A stretch of 58,855 bases of DNA from a bacterium A37T11 (GCA_900109895.1 FOBR01000029.1:1-58855), one strand, 5' to 3'. Shown: positions 46,262 through 54,124, numbered from the stretch's first letter. Notes: a model not told the origin generated them from the sequence alone. Numbers and translations are program-made.

Positions 46262-47782
46262 ATGAATATCCGTAAATATATCTGCATGCTGATACTCCTG
46301 GGCATACGACATGTATATGCCCAGGATTCGGTAGTTTATGAACCTAGCGGGCTGGAACTGGAGCAGACCATGCGTTTATTTCAGCTACAAAATGAATTTT
46401 ATGAAAGTCCGGCACTAAAACCACACCAGCACACTTTTTCATATTCGCAGATATTTGGTCAATACAATGACCAGCAGAACGATTTATACATTTACCAACT
46501 GGGCAATGGCCAAAAGAGCTGGCAAATCTTATCAGAATCTTATCAGAAGCCAGGAAAAGACCAGGCTCTTTGGGGTAAAGCGTATTATGCTAACAAAAAG
46601 TTGCTAGGGATCAATTATAACGAATCACTCGATTATGAAATAATCTATCCATACGTGATGGCTGACACGATAGGCGGCGATCTCCAATCTGAGACCTATT
46701 TTTTTGAGGGAGGCTACGCCAACCGGTGGAAAACTTTAACCTATGGTTTCAGTGGGGGCTTTCGTGGAGTTCAAGCCTATCGCGACCATGACCCACGCCC
46801 CAAAAATACCGTCTCTGATCTCTATTTAAAAATGTCTGTCGGAAAAATGCTATCACCCATTTATGAAATCAGTGTAGACCTAACCGGTGGCCTTTACAAA
46901 CAGCGCAATCAGTTGACATTTGTCAATGAATTGGGTGCTCCATATATATCGCAGGAAGCCGGTTTTGGTGTTTATAACAATTTAATATCTGGCAGTAATA
47001 ATACCGCCTACATCAATGGACAGCGCATTAGAAGTCAACTAAACATAGTCCCCGTTACCAAAAACGGGCTGGCAATGCAGCTTGCCATTGAAGATTTCAG
47101 TTTTCACAAACAACTCTCTAGCATTGTAGACAACATTGCCGATGCCAATGAAAAAAAATTATACGCCGCAATAGGATATCTTCGTCAAAGCGATCAGAAC
47201 CATAGCCTAATCCAATTTGTATTTGAGCATAACAGGCGTGAAGGCGTTGAAGCCAAATTTTCAAATTCAGGAAATAGTACCTCCATCACAAAAATAGCCG
47301 AAGACCTTCGCTTCTTAAATCGCGGCTTAATAGCATGTCTAAATGCAGGATATGGCACTTTGCACCCACATACAGCATGGACCATATCTGCAAACGTTGC
47401 CTATAAACAAAACGAAGCAACCTATGCAGATCCCAATCGCCGGATAGATGTATCCAATGTATCTGCCTCGCTAGAAATTGGCGGACTACACCATTACCAT
47501 AAAACCACAGTGAATGCCGTGCTTTCCATACAAAAAAATAGCAACCTATCCGAACAGTACCAATGGGAACAAGTAAAAACTGGATCGGGCGTGGAAAAAA
47601 TGCTACAGTCAACATATACCTATCTATCAGCAAATTATTGGAAGTTAGAAGCATCTTTTGGAGCCTTCCATCCGCTAACCTATAAATTAAAAGGTTTCAT
47701 TAAACTAGCTGGCGACTATACCCGATATGCACATCCATTTAATGGCCATCAATTAATTTTATCGGCTGGATGTATTTTTTAA
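46262..47782 (+). CDS. Outer-membrane beta-barrel protein, DUF6850-like
   Basis: Protein of 506 residues with signal peptide (cleavage near HVYAQ). The mature chain is made of paired amphipathic beta-strands with aromatic ends (for example YGFSGGFRGVQAYRDHDPR, YLKMSVGKMLSPIYEISVDLTGGLYK) and ends in LILSAGCIF, a C-terminal aromatic barrel signature. It matches what I recall as DUF6850-type barrels that accompany DUF4876 genes. Third gene of the operon; start 3 bases after the lipoprotein stop. Function unknown. Confidence 0.78.
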   Translation: MNIRKYICMLILLGIRHVYAQDSVVYEPSGLELEQTMRLFQLQNEFYESPALKPHQHTFSYSQIFGQYNDQQNDLYIYQLGNGQKSWQILSESYQKPGKDQALWGKAYYANKKLLGINYNESLDYEIIYPYVMADTIGGDLQSETYFFEGGYANRWKTLTYGFSGGFRGVQAYRDHDPRPKNTVSDLYLKMSVGKMLSPIYEISVDLTGGLYKQRNQLTFVNELGAPYISQEAGFGVYNNLISGSNNTAYINGQRIRSQLNIVPVTKNGLAMQLAIEDFSFHKQLSSIVDNIADANEKKLYAAIGYLRQSDQNHSLIQFVFEHNRREGVEAKFSNSGNSTSITKIAEDLRFLNRGLIACLNAGYGTLHPHTAWTISANVAYKQNEATYADPNRRIDVSNVSASLEIGGLHHYHKTTVNAVLSIQKNSNLSEQYQWEQVKTGSGVEKMLQSTYTYLSANYWKLEASFGAFHPLTYKLKGFIKLAGDYTRYAHPFNGHQLILSAGCIF

Positions 47783-47792
47783 TAATTATAAG

Positions 47793-48911
47793 ATGAAACG
47801 TGTGATAATTATTTTCTTTTCTCTATCTGCAGCTATTTTGTCAACGGCCTATTTCCCACAAGATGATGAGCTAAGATTACAGTACAGTAAACCCATATCC
47901 TCATGGCCCAAACCAGATATTGATTCAAATATCAACTATAAAGAATTTAGTGCACTGCCCGATTCGGGCCTGGAAATACTCAAAAAACAGCAAGAACCCC
48001 GCGCATACTTGGGTAAAATGCTGTTTTTTGACCCTTTACTATCTGGCTCAAACCAAATTTCTTGCAGCAGTTGCCATGATCCTGAAATGTCATGGGCAGA
48101 CAAGCGCGCAGTCGCCTTAGGAAATGATCACCTATTAGGCACACGAAATAGCATCTCCCTATTAAACGTAGCAGCCAGAAAGTCATTTTTCTGGGATGGC
48201 CGGGCTAAAACCTTAGAAGATCAAGCCCATAACCCCATTGCTGCGCACCATGAAATGGCCATGAAACCAGAATACCTTCCAAAAAAACTCCATAAGATTA
48301 CCCGTTATAGACAGCTCTTTGCCCAAGCATTTACAGACTCAGCAATAAACCTTGACCGCATAAGTAATGCATTAGCCGCATTTCAACGCACCATTGTCAG
48401 CAGGCGTAGTCGGTTTGATCAGTTTTTAGATGGCGAATACAAAGCGCTTTCAGATCAGGAAATCCTTGGCATGCACCTGTTCCGAACCAAGGCACGCTGC
48501 ATGAATTGTCACAACGGCCGCTACCTAACAGATGAAAAATTTCATAATATCGGACTCACCTATTACAAACGCAAATATCAAGACCTAGGACGCTATACGG
48601 TGACGGGAGATACCGCCGATGTGGGTAAATTCCGTACAGCCTCCTTACGTGATGTAATGAATACCGGACCATGGATGCACAATGGACTATTCAGAGGTGA
48701 TATGATTGGCCTTATTAATTTATACAACAGCGGCATGCATTTAATTGATCCAACCCCCGAACAGAAAGCAGCCGATCCTCTTTTCCCGATTACAGACCCC
48801 ATATTGCGTCCACTCCAATTAACAATAGAAGAAAAAAGGGCCATCATCGCATTTCTCAATGCAGTAACTGCTTCACCCAATTATATGTCCAGACCAGAAT
48901 TGCCCAGGTAA
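47793..48911 (+). CDS. Di-heme cytochrome c peroxidase / MauG-family protein
   Basis: Periplasmic protein of 372 residues. Signal peptide at 1-19. Two c-type heme sites: CSSCH at 91-95 and CMNCH at 236-240. Conserved family blocks include LGKMLFFDPLLSG, SWADKRAVALG, RNSISLLNVA, FFWDGRAKTLEDQA, FRTASLRDVMNTGPWMHNG (candidate distal Met in MHNG) and LVEFL-type ending (AIIAFLNAVT). Family members either reduce H2O2 or, like MauG and MbnH, oxidise residues on a partner protein. Its place at the end of the receptor-lipoprotein-barrel operon (10-base gap) suggests it acts with those proteins. Confidence 0.92.
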   Translation: MKRVIIIFFSLSAAILSTAYFPQDDELRLQYSKPISSWPKPDIDSNINYKEFSALPDSGLEILKKQQEPRAYLGKMLFFDPLLSGSNQISCSSCHDPEMSWADKRAVALGNDHLLGTRNSISLLNVAARKSFFWDGRAKTLEDQAHNPIAAHHEMAMKPEYLPKKLHKITRYRQLFAQAFTDSAINLDRISNALAAFQRTIVSRRSRFDQFLDGEYKALSDQEILGMHLFRTKARCMNCHNGRYLTDEKFHNIGLTYYKRKYQDLGRYTVTGDTADVGKFRTASLRDVMNTGPWMHNGLFRGDMIGLINLYNSGMHLIDPTPEQKAADPLFPITDPILRPLQLTIEEKRAIIAFLNAVTASPNYMSRPELPR

Positions 48912-48987
48912 AGTCGCAGCTTTCAACAACACCTTAATTTATAAAGCCAAAGCACAACTTTATCAGTTCACACTATTTATTAATAAA

Positions 48988-49014
48988 ACCGGCAACCTAC
49001 CTAGATTTGCCGGT
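48988..49014 (-). terminator. Hairpin between the peroxidase operon and the SDR remnant
   Basis: An 8-bp stem, ACCGGCAA (48988-48995) with TTGCCGGT (49007-49014). On the minus strand it is followed by TTTATTAATAAAT, fitting a terminator for the former SDR gene to its right. It may also end the plus-strand operon. Confidence 0.5.
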
Positions 49015-49035
49015 CATTTCACAGGCATACACACT

Positions 49036-49528
49036 TTACTTAGCTGTCAACCCACCGTCAGTCGGAAAAGAATCTCCTGTGATTAGGGATGCTTCGTCGG
49101 AAGAAAGCCAGAGGGCTGCATTAGCTACCTCTTCAGGTTTCCCGAAACGTTTGATAGGCTGGTTAGCTCTGTATTGATCGAGAAACTGACCAAATTCACC
49201 TTCTGTAAGGCCGAGTGTTTCAATAGCTTCTGGACAGATGGCATTGACACGGATGCCTTTATCGGCATATTCGATAGCGGCCGTTTTGGTCATGCCTACC
49301 TACAGCATGTTTAGATGCGGAGTAGGCAATCATGTTCGCTGTAGCATCCAGCCCTGCCGTAGAGGCCATTTTAACGATGGAGCCTGTACCCCCATTGTTT
49401 CAGGAACTGCTGCAATTCATATTCATGCAAAGAAAAACCCCTTTTTGATCGATGGCAACAGTGCGGTCATATACACCCTCCGGAAATTCATGGATGGGCT
49501 TGGACGTACCTCCTACACCGGCATTGTT
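49036..49528 (-). pseudogene. Short-chain dehydrogenase/reductase remnant
   Basis: C-terminal two thirds of an SDR in three frames. From right to left: NNAGVGGTSKPIHEFPEG (from 49528) ending at TGA; then GTGSIVKMASTAGLDATANMIAYSASKHAV with the catalytic Ser, Tyr and Lys; then 49293-49036, MTKTAAIEYADKGIRVNAICPEAIET through SLITGDSFPTDGG. At least two frameshifts, and the Rossmann N-terminus (TGxxxGIG) is absent. Non-functional. Confidence 0.85.
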
Positions 49529-49582
49529 AAAAGGACCACTTTATTTTTTAAACTGTACATATAATTTGTTTAATTGCCCATA

Positions 49583-49999
49583 TTATTTTACGATCAATGT
49601 AACCTGCACATTTCCACGTGTGGCATTCGAGTAGGGACATCCTTGGTGTGCCTTGTTAACCAGCTCTTCGGCCAGATCACGTTCCACACCGGGCACTTCC
49701 ACTTCCAGTGTCACTTCCAGCCCATATCTGCCTTCTTCCAGCTTACCGAGGCTTACTTCAGCGGTCACAGATGTCGTACCGGCCTTGATCTTTTCAGAAC
49801 GGATAATGTTGAGCAAGGCATTATCAAAGCAAGCCGCGTATCCCCCCGCAAATAAGATTTCCGGGTTTAGATAGTCCCCTTTTGGTCCCCCCAACGATTC
49901 TGGTGTCCTTACCTGGATGTCCAATATACCATTTTCTGATTTAACATGGCCATTGCGGCCCCCTGTTGCTGTGGCTCTCGCCGTATACATTTTTTCCAT
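49583..49999 (-). CDS. ohr: Organic hydroperoxide resistance protein (Ohr/OsmC family)
   Basis: Thiol peroxidase of 138 residues that reduces organic hydroperoxides. The two redox cysteines are C57 in GGYAACFDNAL and C121 in HQGCPYSNATRGN, the spacing of Ohr proteins. The N-terminal MYTARATATGGRNGHV and LGGPKGDYLNPEILFA are typical. Intact and full length. A remnant of its usual repressor OhrR lies immediately upstream, 3 bases away, on the same strand, so repression is probably lost. Confidence 0.93.
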   Translation of the reverse strand: MEKMYTARATATGGRNGHVKSENGILDIQVRTPESLGGPKGDYLNPEILFAGGYAACFDNALLNIIRSEKIKAGTTSVTAEVSLGKLEEGRYGLEVTLEVEVPGVERDLAEELVNKAHQGCPYSNATRGNVQVTLIVK

Positions 50000-50002
50000 T
50001 TT

Positions 50003-50174
50003 TTAATTTGCTGTTTGTAAATTATTTTCATCAAATTGAATTAACAAGTAATCCAGCCTGGTTTTAAGGCTCAGGTAACTCTCTTCATCCAGATTCAGTG
50101 TTTTATTCAGCTCCTCGGGTAGGCACCGTGCCCGATTTTGTAGGCCAATTCCTGCCTTGCTAAGTTCAATGATG
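50003..50174 (-). pseudogene. MarR/OhrR regulator, C-terminal remnant
   Basis: About 56 codons remain, reading IELSKAGIGLQNRARCLPEELNKTLNLDEESYLSLKTRLDYLL to a TAA at 50003-50005. This matches the winged-helix end and dimerisation helix of OhrR-type MarR proteins. The DNA-binding part and the sensing cysteine are missing; a TGA lies just upstream in frame. ohr starts 3 bases downstream, the classic ohrR-ohr arrangement. Confidence 0.7.
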
Positions 50175-50313
50175 CATCATGAGTTTTATCCTATTTAATT
50201 GTACACAATTTTGATAACGCGATTATTTTCTATTTATTTTATTCCCCGATATTTGAATATTCTTATTGATCCAAAATTTTTGAGATCGTTCTTCATTTTC
50301 CTTCCTACGTAGT

Positions 50314-50624
50314 ATGGCACAAGAAAGTTCTTTTGTCGGATTTATTGATGGTTCAAAAATGGAGCAAGTTTTTAATTTATATATTTTGCCCAATCATAAA
50401 TTTGTAGCAAAAATCATTTACGGGTCAGAAGACCGAGTCATTGTGCGCTGTTAATTAGAAATCGCAAAGAATAAAATCAACCTTAAAGAAAAAAGAGAGC
50501 ATGAAGATCCGGTTGTGCTGTATGCAGCAAGCAATAAAAAAATAGAACATTGGAATTTAAATATTTCGATCAGAATACTGTGAATGCAAAAGCTTTTAGA
50601 GAACTTTTAAAGCATCTAAGTTAA
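50314..50624 (+). pseudogene. Decayed hypothetical gene
   Basis: ATG 50314 opens 46 codons (MAQESSFVGFIDG...YGSEDRVIVRC) to a TAA, after which the same frame continues with LEIAKNKINLKEKREHEDPV and IEHWN, then a one-frame shift gives EFKYFDQNTVNAKAFRELLKHLS and a TAA at 50622. The composition is protein-like throughout, pointing to one broken gene of about 100 residues. No family recognised. Confidence 0.45.
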
Positions 50625-50740
50625 CATTTATTTTAAAACAGATGAGTATCATTTTTCTTATGAATATAATATGCTTAAATCAAAAGATTGCTCAAAAGTA
50701 ATATGCCTCAACCATCCATTAAGGAAAACGAATAAATGTT

Positions 50741-50921
50741 TTTTCACCAGGCGTTGTTAAAACTCCGATCATACTTGATGGCCTAGCCGGTAGAAATTGC
50801 CGACCTCTTAGCGTTTCTGGCTTCTTCAGAAGCAAAGTATATTACCGAAGCTAATTATTCAGTAGATGGTGGTGTTTTGCCCACCATTTTAAAGAATCCG
50901 GTGCGATCTTGGCTGCGTTGA
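50741..50921 (+). pseudogene. Short-chain dehydrogenase/reductase, C-terminal remnant
   Basis: FSPGVVKTPII is read from 50741. A frame change near 50780-50790 then gives VEIADLLAFLASSEAKYITEANYSVDGGVLPT, the standard C-terminal end of classical SDRs. Nothing of the N-terminal 170 residues is present. It lies on the opposite strand to the SDR remnant at 49.0-49.5 kb. Confidence 0.75.
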
Positions 50922-50939
50922 AGTGGAACTTTCTTATTT

Positions 50940-51281
50940 CTAGTAATCTATAATTACTAATTCATTGGACACCAGAGTTATAACCTCATTTAAATTAATA
51001 AAATTACTTTCATCAGGGTGGATTTTTAGTTTGTAGTTTTCACTTTCAAAGAAGCTATTAAAATCTTTCATTGAAGCAAAGTAAATATCAGTTATTCCGT
51101 CGTAAGCAGGTGTTGAAAAACCTTCCATTATTTCAGGGTGCGAAACAATATACTTCTTTACATATTGTTTCGCTTCAGGTACAGACATAAATAAAGGTGC
51201 TTGATGATTTCTGTGATAATCAACAAAATTTTCTTTGCTCATTCCTGCAATTTTTCGGATTAAAAATGTAAATTTAAACAT
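50940..51281 (-). CDS. EthD domain protein (dimeric alpha+beta barrel)
   Basis: Protein of 113 residues. The start FKFTFLIRKIAGMSKENFVDYHRNHQAPLF and later YDGITDIYFASMKDFNSFF match the EthD-like ferredoxin-fold family, small proteins often linked to polyketide or hydrocarbon oxidation. Function not predictable. It is divergent from the hxlR gene with a perfect 20-bp palindrome in the shared 114-base gap, so it is probably regulated by that HxlR protein. Confidence 0.8.
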   Translation of the reverse strand: MFKFTFLIRKIAGMSKENFVDYHRNHQAPLFMSVPEAKQYVKKYIVSHPEIMEGFSTPAYDGITDIYFASMKDFNSFFESENYKLKIHPDESNFINLNEVITLVSNELVIIDY

Positions 51282-51333
51282 ATTTGTAATTTTCTTTTAT
51301 GCTAAGATAGAATGCTTTATTTATTCAGGCAAT

Positions 51334-51353
51334 TACGCATAAATTTATGCGTA
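51334..51353. promoter_or_regulatory. Perfect 20-bp palindrome, candidate HxlR operator
   Basis: The half-site TACGCATAAA is followed directly by its exact reverse complement. It lies midway between the EthD-like start (51281) and the hxlR start (51396), 52 and 42 bases away respectively. HxlR proteins bind such palindromes in divergent promoter regions, so this is likely the regulator's own binding site. Confidence 0.7.
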
Positions 51354-51395
51354 TTCAGCCAGTTGCCTACCCCTATATATACGTGTTAATTTACA

Positions 51396-51790
51396 ATGGC
51401 AAAATCATTATTTATGTATCAAAAAAAAACACCAGTTCAACTTGATTGCGGATTACATTTTTTTAAAGAACTTCTAAATGGCAAATGGAAACTGATGCTT
51501 GTTTATTATATTCCAAAAACTTTAAACGTCCAAGTGAATTGCAACGAATAATTCCAAATGCAGACAGAAGAGTTATGGATAAACAATTACAAGAACTAGT
51601 GTTGCACGGATTTATCAATAAAAGGACTTTCAACACCAAAATTCCTAAAGTTGAATATGAACTTACAGAACTTGGCGAAAAACTATTACCATTGATATTA
51701 ACTATTGAACAATGGGGAGATGAAAACCGTTTTGTACTTAACCAGGCATTAGAAAAAGACCCAAAATTTGAATACGTAGTCTTATTTTGA
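51396..51790 (+). pseudogene. HxlR-family transcriptional regulator with one frameshift
   Basis: From ATG 51396 (or 51414) the frame gives the HxlR N-terminus LDCGLHFFKELLNGKWKLMLVYYI. At about 51506-51512 the reading must change frame to continue YSKNFKRPSELQRIIPNADRRVMDKQLQELV, the recognition helix and wing, to the TGA at 51788-51790. Together these form a normal-length HxlR winged-helix protein (about 130 residues). A single lost base explains it; a base-calling error is possible. Its neighbour and operator are intact. Confidence 0.8.
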
Positions 51791-52060
51791 TTTGAAAATT
51801 TTAAAAGAAAATCCAATAATACAAACCGTTCAGGAAAAAATAAGGATGAAAAATCGATCAAATATATGGCTGCTATGCGAGACGATTCCGTTTTCAGCAC
51901 TAGTGCCACCATTGCCATGAAGTACAATGAGCAAAGGACATTTTGCTGCAACCCCTTCGGAGGTATAGACCTTATATGTGCGATTTGTGCCCCCGATATT
52001 GATCTGTCCCCTGGTGGTATTACCAGAGACAGATTGAAAAATATTTTAAAGAAACGTAAC

Positions 52061-52089
52061 AAGGCTGGCAATTATCAAATGCCAGCCTT
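52061..52089 (-). terminator. Hairpin after the SusD remnant
   Basis: A 10-bp perfect stem, AAGGCTGGCA (52061-52070) with TGCCAGCCTT (52080-52089). On the minus strand it is followed by GTTACGTTTCTTT and lies 25 bases past the stop of the SusD-like fragment, consistent with the old operon terminator. Confidence 0.55.
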
Positions 52090-52113
52090 TGTTATGTTCA
52101 CACATAAATATAA

Positions 52114-52389
52114 CTAAAAACTTTTATCTTCCAAATCCCACCAAAGACGTGTACCACCATTATCCGGACCACCGAGCAGTTGAACCCCTGCAGCTACCGC
52201 AGCACTATTGCTGTTATATTCGCGCTGCGGATAAGGCATCCTTCTAATTCCAGAAATTGTAGGAATAGCGCCATTGCTGTAATTAACCACCACAGGAAAA
52301 AGAATTGGGTAACCTGTACGCCGATATTCTGCCCAGGCTTCATCATATAGAACAAATTCTTCAATATATAATAAGACATGCTGGTAAGC
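52114..52389 (-). pseudogene. SusD/RagB-like lipoprotein, C-terminal remnant
   Basis: About 90 codons remain, reading YIEEFVLYDEAWAEYRRTGYP, IPTISGIRRMPYPQREYNSNSAAV and ending DNGGTRLWWDLED before TAG. This is the characteristic end of SusD-like_2 lipoproteins (AWxEYRRTGYP ... RLWWD). The upstream 400 residues and any susC are missing. It ends abruptly where the photolyase-like remnant on the other strand begins, marking a recombination junction near 52390. Confidence 0.8.
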
Positions 52390-53057
52390 AAGGCATGAAG
52401 CCTATTCCAGATTTAATTGACCCAGATTATTGGGTATATGAAATTGGTGAAAATGATGATTGTTCGGTAGATGCCACAATTTGCAACAATGTTAAAGACC
52501 TAATCACCCTTTTCACCAAGCTGCCTAACGCTAAGGTCACCTTTGCGACCAAATTTGTAAACAAAGAATTATTAAATTATAACCCTAAGGGAAAAACACG
52601 TATTCGATTTAGCTTAATGCCTGGCCACATTTCCTAATTAGTAGATGTGCGCACCTCCCCTATTAGTGATCGGATCGCTGTTATGCAGTCGTTTAGGGAA
52701 GCTGGTTATGAGGTAAGCGTTAGTTTTGCGCCTGTCATCTATTATGAAGGATGGCTGGAAGATTGGAAATTGGTTTTTGATGGGATGAATGAAGTATTGG
52801 ATGAGCAAACTAAAAGAAATTTGTTTGCAGAAATCATTTTTCTGACGCATAATGAACAATTGCATTATGTCAATCTGGTATAACATCCAAAGGCAGAGTA
52901 AGTATTATGGACACCAACTTTACAAGAAATTAAATACAGCCAGACGGATGGCAAGAATGTACGTTACAAACGAGGGCTAAAAGGAGGATTGGTAGACCAA
53001 TTTCTTAACCTCTTGTATCAGAAAATGCCTTATATTAAAGTAAGGTACGCGTTCTAG
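52390..53057 (+). pseudogene. Spore photoproduct lyase family protein, C-terminal half with three stops
   Basis: One continuous frame reads PIPDLIDPDYWVYEIGENDDCSVDA, AKVTFATKFVNKELLNYNPKGKTRIRFSLMP, VDVRTSPISDRI, YEGWLEDWKLVFDG, EIIFLTHNEQLHYVNL, HPKAE, VLWTP and ends VRYAF before TAG 53055-53057. This matches the C-terminal half of the SplB-like radical SAM family almost block for block. In-frame TAA codons at 52635, 52881 and 52899 interrupt it, and the N-terminal half with the CxxxCxxC cluster site is missing. A broken gene. Confidence 0.85.
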
Positions 53058-53143
53058 AACAAGGAATCATTATTCCGGTCAATAAAATAGATAACTTAAC
53101 CACTACCAAAGATGCATAAGGCCACCAAGTGAGCCAGGTGGTC

Positions 53144-53206
53144 ACTACCTTTAAGTAGGATTATGGCCCAACCGTAGTTGGTTACCTAATCCTACTAAAA
53201 GGTAGT
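53144..53206. repeat. Long imperfect hairpin (20-base arms)
   Basis: Arms 53144-53163 and 53187-53206 are complementary except for one position. The 23-base loop holds a second small stem (CCAAC/GTTGG). A further short stem (CCACC/GGTGG) lies just left, at about 53122-53140. It sits in the gene-free stretch after the photolyase remnant (53058-53316), where I see no other feature. It could be a REP-like element or the end of a lost mobile element. Confidence 0.55.
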
Positions 53207-53316
53207 TTCTTCACACATAGTTAAGTGGATCAAAAAGAAACAAGTAAACGGACAAAAGTGTATGTAAGATATTAAAAATAATCTATTCGATATACCCCCA
53301 AATCGTTTTTGCTAAC

Positions 53317-53967
53317 TTATTTCAGCGCATAGTTTGTCATTCCGTCATCCACTAAAAACTCGCTTCCTGTAATAAAACCAGCCTTGTCAGACGCCAGGAA
53401 CAGTACAGCATATGCAATTTCTTCGGGTTGACCCATTCTTTTTACCGCAGTAGTTGCAATAATTTGTTCTGTAACTTGATTTTCTACATCTTTCGGCATT
53501 CCTACTTTAGACAAAACACCGGTGTCTGTTGGTCCAGGAGTGACAATGTTTACGCGAATTTTTCGTTCGGCCAATTCATTTGCTGCAACACGAGCAATCG
53601 TGTTTATTGCAGATTTTGTTGCGGAATAGACACTAACATTTATATTTGCCAAATGCGCTGCGTTTGATGAAGTGAACACCACTGATGCGCCGTCTGCCAA
53701 ATGCGGTATCAATTTTTGTAATGTAAAGAAATACCCTTTTACATTGGTATTGAACTGTACGTCAAAGTCGGCTTCTGTTGTATGTTCAATAGGTCCAAAT
53801 ACAGCCAATCCTGCGTTCAGGAAAAGAACGTCCACTTTGTTTCCACTTTCTGCAACTGCCTTTTCTAATACTGCAATTCCTGCTAAATTAGACGTATCAG
53901 AAACTACCGTACTTAATTTCGGGGATTTGAACACCGAAAGAAAATTAGTGAAAAATAAAGTACCCAA
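53317..53967 (-). pseudogene. 5'-truncated short-chain dehydrogenase/reductase
   Basis: The frame of 216 residues can only begin at TTG 53967. Recognisable SDR sequence starts at VVSDTSNLAGIAVLEKAVA and includes LFLNAGLAVFGP (NAG motif), the catalytic region TSSNAAHLANINVSVYSATKSA and the end RMGQPEEIAYAVLFLASDKAGFITGSEFLVDDG. The NAD(P)-binding TGxxxGxG segment (about 45 residues) is replaced by unrelated sequence, FFTNFLSVFKSPK, so cofactor binding should be lost. No start codon or promoter is convincing. Confidence 0.75.
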
Positions 53968-53992
53968 CCCGGAGGCAACACTATTGCTACAA

Positions 53993-54124
53993 TTATTGTA
54001 ATCGCCTTATGGCGTTTTTTGTAATCACCCAGCCCATTAATGGCAGCGGTAAAACAAATACCTTCAGTAAGGCGCAAACCATTGGTTTATTAAAAACAAA
54101 CAAAAACATCCAGCAACCAAGCAT
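53993..54124 (-). CDS. Very small hydrophobic protein (43 residues)
   Basis: ATG 54124 to TAA 53993. The product begins MLGCWMFLFVFNKPM, continues ALLKVFVLPLPLMGWVI and ends KNAIRRLQ: one or two membrane-spanning stretches with a positively charged tail. The composition is coherent for a small inner-membrane protein, or for the C-terminus of a lost longer one. No family recognised. Confidence 0.35.
   Translation of the reverse strand: MLGCWMFLFVFNKPMVCALLKVFVLPLPLMGWVITKNAIRRLQ

Noticed and set aside
51463-52071. 202-residue minus-strand ORF
   Set aside because: It is antisense to the HxlR gene, with low-complexity Ser/Phe/Leu-rich composition and no family features.
51866-52117. 83-residue plus-strand ORF after hxlR
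   Set aside because: No ribosome-binding site, no recognisable motif, and it runs through the hairpin that serves the SusD remnant; possibly random or decayed.
52194-52391. 65-residue minus-strand ORF
   Set aside because: It is an out-of-frame shadow of the SusD-like remnant, whose correct frame reads through AWAEYRRTGYP.
52635-52901. Recoding of TAA as an amino acid in the photolyase-like gene
   Set aside because: All other genes in the window use TAA as a normal stop, and the N-terminal half of this gene is also missing, so simple pseudogene decay is the better explanation.
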